Shown here piece by piece: positions 1-10,883 of a stretch of DNA of 64,000 bases (position 1 is its first letter; each line of letters opens with the position of its first letter). This stretch comes from Bemisia tabaci. Taxonomy: Eukaryota; Arthropoda; Insecta; Hemiptera; Aleyrodidae. A program made the position numbers and the translations under genes. Below the pieces are notes generated by a model. The model saw only the letters and a list, made by a program, of their open reading frames with translations. It searched no databases and had not been told where the DNA came from. Where the stretch lies: NCBI RefSeq assembly GCF_918797505.1, contig NC_092793.1, forward strand, positions 48,782,243 to 48,846,242. Reading direction: 5' to 3'.

Positions 1-830
1 GGATCTCCGGTATCCGCGAGTTCGTTATCCGCGGTTGCCTTTAAAAAAGTAGATGGCACTTGAAAGCCATCATGAGTATTGTAAGAATATAAAGCGAAGC
101 TATTTTCTCCATCATACGCAGTGGAAAACAATGTTCTTATACATTTTTGAGCGGAATTCAAAGTGCTGAAAGTTTTCCCCCCAAAATTTACATGTGTCAT
201 GGATGCTGCAAAAACACTGTATTCCAGGCTAACTATAAGACTGATGAATTAACCGACCGGTCAAAATTTCAGGTCAAGAGGCGTGGACATCTTGTGTCCA
301 ATATGACTTCTCGTAATGAGTTTATTGCCACACTAATTGAGTGCTTCTGGCGCCGCTTGTTCAAGGAGTTTTTCACTCCACTCTAGTCCGAGAGCTTTCG
401 TATTAAAAACATTGAGGAGCGTCTCCAAATTAGAACGAAGAGTACCACTTCTCTTCAGTTCAGATAATCGGTTTCAACTTCAAATGCTAATGCACGGGGT
501 AAAGTGTGAGTCATTGAACGAATTAAATTGCAGGTTCAATTGCTGAAGTCAAACAGAGAGAAAATGTGAGAGCAAGTTTTCAAAACGCATATAAAATTTA
601 CGCAGAAATTTCTTAGAATATTACATTCAGGGGTAGAATTTGCGGTGTCGCTGCATTTTTATGTCAAAATCGAGCTTTCATAGCAGTGGGCATGATGAAT
701 AGTTGTATAAATAAGTTGGCGCAGAATTATACGCATTCTAGTAGAAGTACATAAATCAAAACTCAAAGTTCAAGTTCAATTAAAGTGCTACGGTTATATG
801 TCACGGCGGCGTATCGTGACCATCAGTTAG
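1..830. other. Intergenic, nothing recognised
   Basis: Only short chance open frames; no splice-linked exon, repeat copy or RNA gene was recognised. Confidence 0.5.
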
Positions 831-1160
831 CCGTTAAACGCCTACAACTTTATGCGTATGTAACGAGCACATCCGCAAAGCACGAATAGTTGCTCCGTCG
901 AAACCATCAATATGAATGGCATCGCCGCATGCAGCGTTAAAAGTAACCTCCGTTAAACGCCTACAACTTTATGCGTATGCAACATGCATATCAGCAAAGC
1001 ACGAAATAATATCCTTTGGCTCCATCGAATCTATCAAGATGACTTGCGTCGCCGGGTGCAGCGGTAAGGACACCACTCCTTGAAACGCCCACAACTTTGC
1101 GCGTATGCAACATGCACATTCGCGGAGCCGGAATAGTTGCTCCATCGAACTCATGAAGAA
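831..1160. repeat. Three-copy tandem repeat of about 119-128 bp
   Basis: Units start near 831, 950 and 1078, each with ACGCC(T/C)ACAACTTT, GCGTATG, then a stretch ending in GAATAGTTGCTCC or its variants. The same unit occurs singly and diverged near 14470-14540, 28255-28320, 29690-29785, 34890-34960 and 42530-42605, so it belongs to a dispersed family that has amplified locally here. Confidence 0.75.
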
Positions 1161-4100
1161 CGCACACCCTTTGATATGAACATATTCTTGGAGAAATGAT
1201 GATGAGAACGTGAATCGTGAATTTTACACTTGACGACCCAAAATCTCGCTGAAACGCAAAGGAATCCATAAGGGCAGCACAAGAAAGATAAACCAACCGC
1301 GAGGTGACTTTATGCAGTTGTGAAATATAAAATTATTATTGGTGAATTTTCTTTGAACAAAGAGACGGCGACTACGGTGAGGACAAAAAAGTTGTACCTA
1401 AACTGCCTACGCTGTAACTGACTGATTGTGGTACATTATTTGAACTCGAGGGTTAATAAATGTCGAGACGGCTGAGATTGAGGCGAAAAGCAATCCCAAT
1501 GAGAATTGATTGACGTCGGCTCATAGATCGGCTCTTGTTTTCTTCCTCTCCGTTTACTTGACCCCTCTCAACTCTACTCGATACTATACCCTCACAGCAC
1601 GCTAAAGTCCTTACGAGTGGATAAATATAAAAATATTTCACCTTTGCAACGCTCTGCGCGTCTACGATAGTCAATCGTCTAATTCATGACATATTTTGTT
1701 AGAAATAAGAGACAGGGTTGCACATGCACAAGTGAAATGAAAATTATGAATCATTTGATATTTCATTAAATTTTATGAAGTGAAAAACAAATGAAAAATA
1801 TGAAGCATTTTTCCAGGAGATAGGTGTGTACCACGCACTAGCAAATATAAAAAAACAAAGTCCATTCGCCTGTCATTTAATTTCGAAAAATAATTTTCAG
1901 TATCTTTCCTACGTTTCTGAAATGTCATGAAATATTTCACATGAAATTTCAAGATTTTATTTTTCATGAAAAATTGCAACCCTGATAAGAGATCTATGCG
2001 TTTGACGGTCGTCCAAATCTCCCTTAAATATACCCGGAAAGTTACGACGGTCTTCGTCCTTCTCTTTCCTTGAGGGCTATTTAGTAAATATTCTTTCTTG
2101 GTCGACTAGTACAATCCATTTTACATACGATGGATCCAAATAATCAGTCTAATTTATTCATCATGTCAATCTTAATCGTCTGGAGGTAAATTCGTGGTGT
2201 CTTTTAATTGATATCGTCCAGCTATCGTGCCCAACGGCCAATCAGGAATAGTCAGTCACCTAATGCGTCATCTTCACAGAGTAACATAATAACAAAGCTT
2301 GTTGCCGAATATCCTTTACAATTCAGCTAACAATATTTTCGGTCCGTAGATTTCCATTTACGTGTTCCGTTCGACCTCGCAGCCAGTTTTCCGATGCTAT
2401 GTCCACTACTATGAATGGCATCCGTGCACCATCATTTTTACAAGCTCATTGCCCTAGTTTCCCCCCGTCAGGCTGAGGCGTCTGGCGTCAGGCACCAAAA
2501 CTGAATGAAACTATTACACGTGTGCAATCGCGCACGCAGGTTTTACCTGTATCCATAGTCTTTTTCATCACGATTGCTGCAGACTCAACGGTGTAATCCA
2601 TTATTTTTGTTCGTGGGTTTCACTCACTTAGACTTGGAGCGGAGCCTGGATAATGGAGCTCAGCTTTCACGTCAACGAGTTTACGTGTGACCGTCGTAAA
2701 GACATGTCATTCATCGTTGCCGTTTTTTTAAAAAGTCTCCACGCACTCTCGCCTTAGGAGCCAACGTCATTTGAGCAAATGGATCTGCCATTAAGTGATG
2801 ATCCCTCCGTAACGGGAAATTTTTGTGGAAAATTTGCAACAAGGACAGGAGGCTCATGATAGGGGACTATATCTCGGACTGATTACAATGAAAATTTCAA
2901 TTTAAAAGTACACTCAGAAGAAAGAAAAAGAACACACGTTTTGAACACTTCAACATCAACAGGGAAAGCTAAATATCGACAAATGGATTCAGAAATGTAA
3001 TCATTTCCTCTACTCGCAAGGTGAGCGAGAGAATTTTGCGGTAGGGAATCGTATAGTTTGATACCATCTAATTTGATAGAGCCCAAACTCCACGGTACCG
3101 TTGTAGTAGTGCGGAAGGTACAATCACACACGAATTTGTTCAAAAAAATCTTTGGCTCCTATGACGTTCAAAAATTTCAAGCCAAACCAGGATTATGACG
3201 GTTTGAAGTTTTGCGGCGTGTGAAGCATTTTGAAATGAAAGCAACTCAATTTTAATGTGACTTATAGTTTGAGGCTTAGAATCATTGGATTCCAATGTAA
3301 CTTAATGTGCTCAATTGTTATGAAAATGAACAATATTATAATTATAATTTATTTTTCGGGATTTTAAATAGTGCGTTATTCACCGCCGAAACCTTAAATT
3401 TTTCTTTGACCAAACTCAAAAAAATCGATTCCCCTATTAAAGAAGTAAATAGATAAATAAATGCATCCTTCCAACCACTACGGTCCCTTTTTCTTGCGGA
3501 TGGCAATAGTTAGATTAAGCAGAATTCTCTCTCAATTAGGTACATCATTGTGAAGTATGCGTTAAACAAGCCATTCAAAAAGGTAGCTGAAATTTTGAAC
3601 AACTCGTCCAGAAAAGAGTCCCCGCAATGTCAACATTATTTGTAAAAATTAAATACTTACTCGCACTTTATCTTTGAGCACTCACGTGTGACTCGCCACC
3701 TTTCTTGCAAGCACAAACGCATTAGCATAGTTTGATAATGCCTCATTTAATACTCATTGATTTAAGTCTTTCACGGCGTAAGAATTCTCCATTTTTTAAG
3801 CAAGAGTTTGGAGTAGGTTCAACCCAATTTTCAAAACTTCCTTCAAAATTCTCAACAAAATGCCCCCTTCCCTCCCCTTCACTCCTTCCTCATCTCAAAT
3901 ATCTTATTTTCAATAGCCACCCTTCAGAAATTTTTAATTTAACGCTCATCACTTATCTCAAAGTCTTTATTGTTCTTTTAGTATTTTTTCTTCTCCTTTT
4001 CTTCAAACTTCTCTCTTCCAATTTTCAATGTATGTTTTTTCCTCCCTATATGCGCAGTCAGATTTGAGCTCGGGCAGAGTGTCTTTCTCTAACCTGTACA

Positions 4101-4761
4101 TGTATATACACACCCTCCTATTTTTTTTCCTCGTCCTGAATTTTTCCTCTCTTTCCTCCAAAACAAAAGGGGAAAGAATATTTTTATACATTGCTCTTCT
4201 GCCATAAAATGTAGCTAAGGCATCTCTCAAAAACTAAAGTATTTCACTCCTATATTTCCTAGTGTATGTAACAAGTTCGAGAAATGGTGCTGGGTCCACA
4301 CCATTCCGCGGGAAAATCAAAGCCAAGAAGTTCCAAAAATTATAATTAGAGTCAAAAATAAATCTTTTTAACTCTTATGAGTACCAGTACAAAACTGACG
4401 GGGGGGGGGGGTTCTAGTGTATCCCGCAATTGAGGAAAACCTGGGGAAAGTTCGTGAACTCGTGGTATCTACCTCACCTTCACACGATCCTGAACAATAG
4501 CCCGCAAGTATTTAGACCCACTTTTAGTGCAAGTTGTTGAGAGTGCCAACTGTGTCGATTTTCCAAATGCGCGTTCTTGCTCCGAGGCCGTTATTTTCAA
4601 TGACGTTTTGTTTACACCAAACCGTTTCGACCATGCCGTCACTGTCACCGCAATAATCCATCAGTCGTTTGCCTGGATAAACTAACAATTTTCGCCTGTG
4701 ACACCTCTCCAGTTTCGCAGGGTGTGTTTACGAAACTGCGGAAAACGCGCTCACCGTAGCG
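1161..4761. other. Intergenic, AT-rich, nothing recognised
   Basis: Contains pyrimidine-rich tracts (3840-4190) that create a 111-codon frame of low complexity at 3732-4067, plus a G10 run near 4400. No domain, no conserved exon and no complete transposon were seen. Confidence 0.45.
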
Positions 4762-4769
4762 TTGCTGAA

Positions 4770-4931
4770 CAGTGGCATGGCGTAAACATCGATCATCGAT
4801 GTATCCCAATTTGCAACTATGGTAAAGAATCGATTACTGAGGTGTTCGTTGCGGACACCTTGTTTATCGATCTTTTTTGTAAGTTTAAATGTCAGAAAAA
4901 TCGATGTATCGCAAAGGAAGCTGCGCCATTG
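4770..4931. mobile_element. Small hAT-type MITE, copy 1
   Basis: It begins CAGTGGCATGGCG and ends GCGCCATTG, an imperfect terminal inverted repeat, flanked by TTGCTGAA (4762-4769) and TTGCCGGA (4932-4939), a decayed 8-bp target duplication (6 of 8). Inside are GGTAAAGAATCGATTA and repeated ATCGAT. Non-coding. The 8-bp duplication and CAG start are typical of hAT elements. Confidence 0.75.
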
Positions 4932-5878
4932 TTGCCGGACTGATCGGAGTCGAGCTTCTCAACACCTAGCGGTGTAGAATTTTAGGCACTCTCCAAACTT
5001 GGTCGCCTATTATCATGTCAGGCTTCGGAGACAGATGTCACTCTAGTGTCGCTCCGTCCATGGACTGATTTAGTGGCTACGACATTCGATATATACGCAT
5101 AAATTGTACCTCTCTCTTAAAGTGCGGCGGAGCAATCGATATCAAAACAATTAATTTGTCTGCGACACTCGCGATTTTTACGAGAATAGTTCCTGTGATG
5201 AGGGTAGTAAAGGGATGAGGGCTTAGTCAAACAACAAATATCAGCAGAAATATTCAAAGGCTTCAAATTTAAACCTGTCCAAAGATAGAAATGTCATCAC
5301 GGGGGTTCACCCAACCAAATATGAGCATCAATACGACGAAAATTACGAAAATTATTTTTGAAATAAGTTTCTTTCCTACTTCTCTACGATACTGTTTTGC
5401 GTCTGGCTGATAAAAAAAGCTGACTCGAACGTGACAGGTGACCTTAAAATACACTCCGTCGCTTGAGCGTTGTTCTGATAAAACACGTACTGCATGTTGC
5501 CTTCGTGGAGCGTACACTTATGGGATTATTTCCCAACCTCATTTCTTGAAAAATATGTAACTGAGATTCCATATACCTACAACGCAGAATATTTTGACTT
5601 TCAACTTACAGTTGAACAGTCAATGATTCTTACAACGATAACTAATTTTAAAGGGGCCCTATGCAGACTTCTCTGTGTTTGAAAAAATAGTCAATGTCAT
5701 ACAGGCATGGTCAGATTTTTTTTTCTGGAGGCACTGTGATTATTCATCTTTAATAGAAGAAAAGATTTAAGGTATAAAAACCTCCTGAAAATCGGAGAAA
5801 ATAATGGTATTTGCATATAGAGACAAATTCAGATTTTAAGACCTTATCCACACGAGCGCCGTTTGGGCGAATTAGTTC

Positions 5879-6043
5879 CAGTGGCTTGGCGTGCTTTGCG
5901 ACATATAGATTGATCTGCCATGTAAATCTATGGAAAAGGATCGATAAACAGGGTGTTCGCAACGAACATTTTAATAATCGATTCTTTACCACAGCTTCAA
6001 ATAGGGGAATATTGATAAATCTGTCATTCAAGCCTCGCCCCTC
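5879..6043. mobile_element. Small hAT-type MITE, copy 2
   Basis: It begins CAGTGGCTTGGCGTGC and ends CCTCGCCCCTC. A perfect 8-bp target duplication ATTAGTTC lies on both sides (5871-5878 and 6044-6051). It has the same internal ATCGATTCTTTACC sequence as copy 1, in the opposite orientation. The open frames of 103 and 120 codons across it are chance. Confidence 0.85.
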
Positions 6044-6494
6044 ATTAGTTCCACAAACTGAGATTTCGCGGAATACGTTAGGTAAGTTACTTATAACAAC
6101 TTCCTGGAACAAGTTCGCATGAAGTTCTGCGAACCCCGCTCGTATGGAAAAGGCCTAAAAAGAAATCAACGGACTATATGAACCCGTGTAAATTTTTGAG
6201 TGGTAATAAGTATAGTCTTAGTGGCAGTTACCATATTCTTCCATCCGAAGTTTTGTCCCTATCGCCCAAAGTTCTGTTTGGCACTTATGGGCACGCGACT
6301 CAAATCGCATGACGGATCAGAAAATGGACTATCCAGCTCCAATCCGTTTTTAATTTTTATTCGTTGATCCGTGTAGTCTATTTTTTGATTGGTCGATCCC
6401 CTCTCCGCGTAAGACGGGAATGCGAGTACCCATTTTGATCCTTTGACCCTATTTTAGTCCAAAAAAGTAACTGCAGTATCACATGGGGCTTATG

Positions 6495-7793
6495 CACGGA
6501 GAAAAAAACTTCGTGCGTGGGACCCGAAGTTTAGGTCATATGGATCTCTGCCCTGGTAAAAATTGGCAGTAGAATCTGTGTTCCAAAATACCATAGACCC
6601 ACAGCCGGCTGTAAGATTTCCAATAGCTTCTATAGCCGGCAACACACTTTCTTATAGCCTTTTATAGCCGATGGCGATTAAGCAACAGCCAGACGATACA
6701 ATTTATGCCAAACGTTACTAAGTACGGGTGCTAGGACCTAGTGAGTTTTTGGACTACCGCTCTCTTTTTGGGCCGTTGAATCTTGATTTATTTTGCGAGG
6801 AAAGCTCCGTATTTTTGAAGGATGCCTGCCATTTCTAATATGTTGGAGCGCCTTCAATTTCGTATGATACTGTGCAATACCTCTGGTGTGAAATAGTTGC
6901 TTCAAGCGCCGTGGTCCGCTGCGGCGCGGCGGGCGGGCAGCCAGCGCGAGACGCGCATTGGCGCCTACAAACCTAATAGGGATACTTCACGCATTGCGCA
7001 ATGCGCATTTGCGGCATGTATCCCTGTTAGGTTTGTAGGCGCCAGTGCGCCGCCGCTCCGCTTTGTGTTAGGCTCTAATATTTAATCTCGTGGTGCCAGC
7101 GTTTTCAACTCATGACTTTGAAATGTTTGCACACTCTGTCTGGTTTATTCTCAGTTTAATTGATGAAAAAAATATGTAGTAAAGGAAAATATAATGTGCG
7201 TTTTGTAAATATATTAAGGAGATTCCGTACAAACTTAAGGATTTACAAAGCACACGAATTTCTACACAATTTCTTATAGCCTTTTATAGCCGATGGCGAA
7301 GAAGCAACAGCCAGGCGATAAAGTGTAAAGCCCGGCGATAGGAACTATAGCTCGGCTGTATAATTTTTTATCGCTTCGTGTAGCCCGGTCGTATGATTTT
7401 TTCCACTTTCTACAGCCAGTTATATGATTTTCTATCGCCTTCTTCAGTCGGCTATAAGAACTCCTATGGTATTTTGAAACGCAGCTACTATCGCCAATTT
7501 TTACCAGGGTGAAGTTTTCGGATTGCGCATTCGAACACTAAAGGTCCAGCTGCTGAGGTTTGGATCACACGTTTGAAACTTCAGTTCTTACGTCTGATGT
7601 ACTTCGGTTTTCACATCCAAGGAACTTCGGTTCTCACATCCGAAAAACTTCGGTTCTCACATCTGAAGTACTTCATATATAAGAACTGAAGTTTCAGATG
7701 TGTGATCCGAACCTCGTCATGCTCAATCTGAAAACTTCAGAGATCCATATGACCTAAACTTAGGGTCCCACGCACGAGGTTTTTTTCTCCGTG
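6495..7793. mobile_element. Outer inverted-repeat element, interrupted by an insertion
   Basis: Nearly identical arms of more than 55 bp: left 6495-6550 starts CACGGAGAAAAAAACTTCG, right 7738-7793 is its reverse complement. Further inner inverted matches (TCTGAAGTTTTC..., AACTTCAGTTCTTA...) make it almost wholly fold-back once the insertion at 6551-7509 is taken out. TG stands on both outer sides. Non-coding MITE. Confidence 0.8.
6551..7509. mobile_element. CCCTGGTAAAAATTGGC element, copy 1, nested
   Basis: It starts CCCTGGTAAAAATTGGC and ends with its exact reverse complement. Many AGCCGGCTGTA/TATAGCC motifs flank a central inverted repeat with GGCGCCTACAA arms (about 6956-7043). It splits the outer element between CTCTG and AAGTTTT, with TG on both sides. 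No coding capacity. A second copy is at 28545-29481. Confidence 0.88.
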
Positions 7794-9464
7794 TGCAAAA
7801 TTCTGTGTAGATAGCTGTTTTAATCGCAATTTGCAAATCCCCCGCTCTCGCAATTTCCTTCATACCCAAATACTTATTAGCAGCATCCCACTTCACTCGA
7901 TTTCTCTGGTCCTATTGTCAAGCGCCGCCCACGCGCCCTGCTACCGGCGTTGCCGCACTCTTCAAAATTCCGCGAATTTCGCCACGATGCAATCATTGAT
8001 AGAAGCCTGGCGAATATTCTCGCGTGAACCGGTTGAGCTCCGGATTCGTTCCGCGCTCAGTTCCGATTTTACGGCAGTCAGCCGGAGGCAACAATCCGTC
8101 GCGATTCGGACGTAAGGGCGTATCTCAATTTCCACGAGAGCCTTGTTTTACATATGAATCCATGCTTTATGGGGCTCATTCTGAAATTGAGTTACGCTCT
8201 TACGTCAGAGGGACGACGAATTGTGTGGCTCGCGCCCGTCGCGTGAATGGCGAATGCACTCGCGCTTTGCCATTCTCTTCTCGAAACTTCCTCGCTCTCA
8301 TCTCGAACACCAGTTAGCTGATCATTTAAAGCGGCCTCTTCCAATCTCCAGCTCCAGTCAGCATCCTTGCCAATTTTTCCGCCGCAGATGTAAAGGAAAT
8401 ATGCCGGAAAAAGATACTTGGTGAAGTCATCAAGGCTTTGCATATAGATGTCGTCCATAACGCCACGTTTTAAGAAGCGCGTAGACATTGGCGTCTCCGT
8501 GGGGCCTCCTAGTAGTGGACAAAATTTTCCCCAAATATGTCACTTTTTAGGATTTTTTATCTATAGAGCCCCCAATGAGAAATATTTAACCGCGATTCCC
8601 TACTCCATGAAAAATTTATGGCTACGCCGTAGGAATACCTGGATTATTGATCACATGTCTTTCAAATAGGTGAGGTAGATATGGATCGACACTGTAAGAT
8701 CACGCAGGATGTATATTCTGCTTCGGCGATTGATTGAGTTTTCGTTAAATTTCACACTCTAATACCCCTGAGAGTAATTAGTTGCAAGTAGTTTTCCCAG
8801 TTAATTTTTGTGCCAAAGAGTTCGTAATGTTGTAATTTTGTACAATTTTGTTTTTTTAGTTAAGTCACGAACAGAATACAACCGTTAAAAAAACTACCTA
8901 TGATTAAATTTTTTTTTTTTTGAAATGCGAATTTTGAGCCATCGTAACTCCGGTTTGGTCAAGTATCATTTGGCGTTTTTTTTTTTTTTTTTTTTTGTAA
9001 ACTGTTTGTGAACAAAAAGATTTTTTGTCACAAATCTAAATTTCAAATTTTTGGCACTACGGTCTCTTTTCACGTGGGCTGTAACTAGTGTTGTTGATTT
9101 TAGGTTCAGTTACTGATTGCCTCCTATTCCCGCGCGCTATTTTCAAACTAATTTATAAAGCTTTGGACAACTTGCCACTATGTCTAAAGAGTTAGTTGGT
9201 GCGGGTTAGTGAGTTGCCACTGTGTGGTCGGTCAGTGCTCGTACCTATATGGTACGTACGCAAGTTCGTGTTTTGGTCCACTGCTAAGATCCGAAGATTT
9301 AATTCTGACCGTGCCGCGCCACCGTGAAAATAGCCCTCTTTGCGTAATAACGGAGGCATCCTGAGAGAACTTGATGAGTTTTTTACTTTCTCCGGAAACT
9401 CCGCACGCAACTACGATCTGGAAATCGACTAGTCTCTGTTTTCGTAACTCTGCGTTTGGACCTT
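7794..9464. other. Intergenic with T-rich tracts
   Basis: No supported gene. Short overlapping frames at 7831-8490 on both strands have no recognisable domain. T runs at about 8910 and 8976-8996. Confidence 0.4.
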
Positions 9465-9690
9465 AGCTAATAACTAGTAGTGAGGAGGACGAGCTTTCAT
9501 AGACGGATAGGATGAGGCTAAGGGGGCTCTTGCAGGGACTGCACCCTTCTCGAATTGAGCGGTTAATTGCAAATTTGGGGGGGGGGGGGCATCTTTCAGA
9601 AGGGAACAGCTCCTCAGCCCCCCCCCCCCCCCCAGATAAGTCTACGAAAGCTCACCTTCTTTGCTACTAGTGATCCTCCATAGACTTTTC
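9465..9690. repeat. Imperfect fold-back with poly-G and poly-C tracts
   Basis: Left AGTGAGGAGGACGAGCTTTC pairs with right GAAAGCTCACCTTC...CTACTAGTGATCCTCC; a G10 run near 9580 and a C14 run near 9620 lie between the arms. Probably a decayed MITE. Confidence 0.5.
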
Positions 9691-9729
9691 TCCTGAAGAG
9701 ACGATCTCGTCTGCCCTGTGCGTTCGTAT

Positions 9730-10330
9730 CAAAGACATAAAGACGGAGCACTAAAAGCAAAAAATGAAGCTTCTAGAGCTTCTTTTCAATCACCTCTACT
9801 ATTGGCTAGAGGATTGGCGGCGAAATCGGGACAAGTTTGAATTCAAATGTAGGGCGGGAACTAATAAATAAAATTGCGGAAACAAAGTATTTTAGGTTGA
9901 TTTTTGCCCAAATTCAGGTACACACTCATATTTTATTAACTTTAGGTTAGTTTCGGTCCGTCGTCGACCGACTGATTTCATTTGGGAGTAACGTAGATCT
10001 AGAACTGTAACGGCCTGTTTGAACCTGCAGAACCACCATAAGCAGAAGAAAAACTAACTTTATCTGAGATTACTGCCTGTTACCGAGCAAAAGTAGGTGT
10101 AATATATTAGGACGCAGACCAAACTTTCTTAATATAATCGTTTTAAGCATATAAAACACGTTTCGAAGAAGAAATAAGGAAAAATCAAGAGGACAAGTTC
10201 AAATCAAATTTCCGTTTGCCGCCATGGATTCCCGCGCTCATTTACACACTCACACAAGCGCGCAGCGCCGAACCTAGCTTCACTTTTTCCCCGTGCTTTT
10301 AGATACGAGCCCTCCGTCTTTATGTCTTTG
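9730..10330. mobile_element. 601-bp hAT-type MITE with perfect ends
   Basis: Terminal inverted repeats CAAAGACATAAAGACGGAG (19 bp, perfect) and an exact 8-bp target duplication GTTCGTAT (9722-9729 and 10331-10338). Non-coding inside. The perfect ends point to a fairly recent insertion. Confidence 0.92.
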
Positions 10331-10352
10331 GTTCGTATGTTTGGAAACAAAA

Positions 10353-10606
10353 CGACGGTGTAAGTCGGCAATCACATAACTCGATTTGCGACGTCGCAGA
10401 CTTCCTATCACACTTTATTTTTTAAACGGAAAACTACTCAACGGCTATACTTTAAAACTCTTGTGATTTTTCTTCTTTATGCAAAGAAAATTTTGCAAAA
10501 ACTTCAAGGAATCATGTCAATTTGTTCTCCTCTAAAAAAAATAACATAGAGACGGAGATTTTCAGACACCGCAAACGAGTTTTGTGATTGCCGACTTACA
10601 CCGTCG
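10353..10606. mobile_element. GACGTTGCAGACTTCC MITE, copy with different ends
   Basis: The core matches the family at 30839, 41491, 46263 and 62490 (TTTGCGACG, GCAGACTTCC, CTCCTCTAAAAAAAATA, CACCGCAA). The terminal arms are unlike theirs: CGACGGTGTAAGTCGGCAAT and its inverse. The arms match each other. Confidence 0.8.
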
Positions 10607-10883
10607 AAAACTATTACTCTATATAAAGCTGCTGTTCCCACTCACTCTGCCCCCCCTAGATAAAAATTGGCCGAAGCGATTTCCTTTAAAATTGGTACAC
10701 GCTTAGCTATTGTAATGAGGAGTTGATTAAAATTATTCCCATTCAAATCCGCTGCTTAGGACACCCGCAAGAGCGAAAAGTTGTTTCTCCATATAGTATT
10801 ACATTGGAGATACGCGGTTGTTTACGCGCATCGTGCCGAACAGGTTCAATCCTGTTGCGTGACGTCACTGCCGTATAGACGAA

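Noticed and set aside
3732..4067. 111-codon frame rich in Phe, Leu, Ser and Pro
   Set aside because: Produced by a pyrimidine-rich tract; no domain, low complexity.
5750..6112. 120-codon minus-strand and 103-codon plus-strand frames
   Set aside because: They run across the small hAT MITE on both strands; chance frames.
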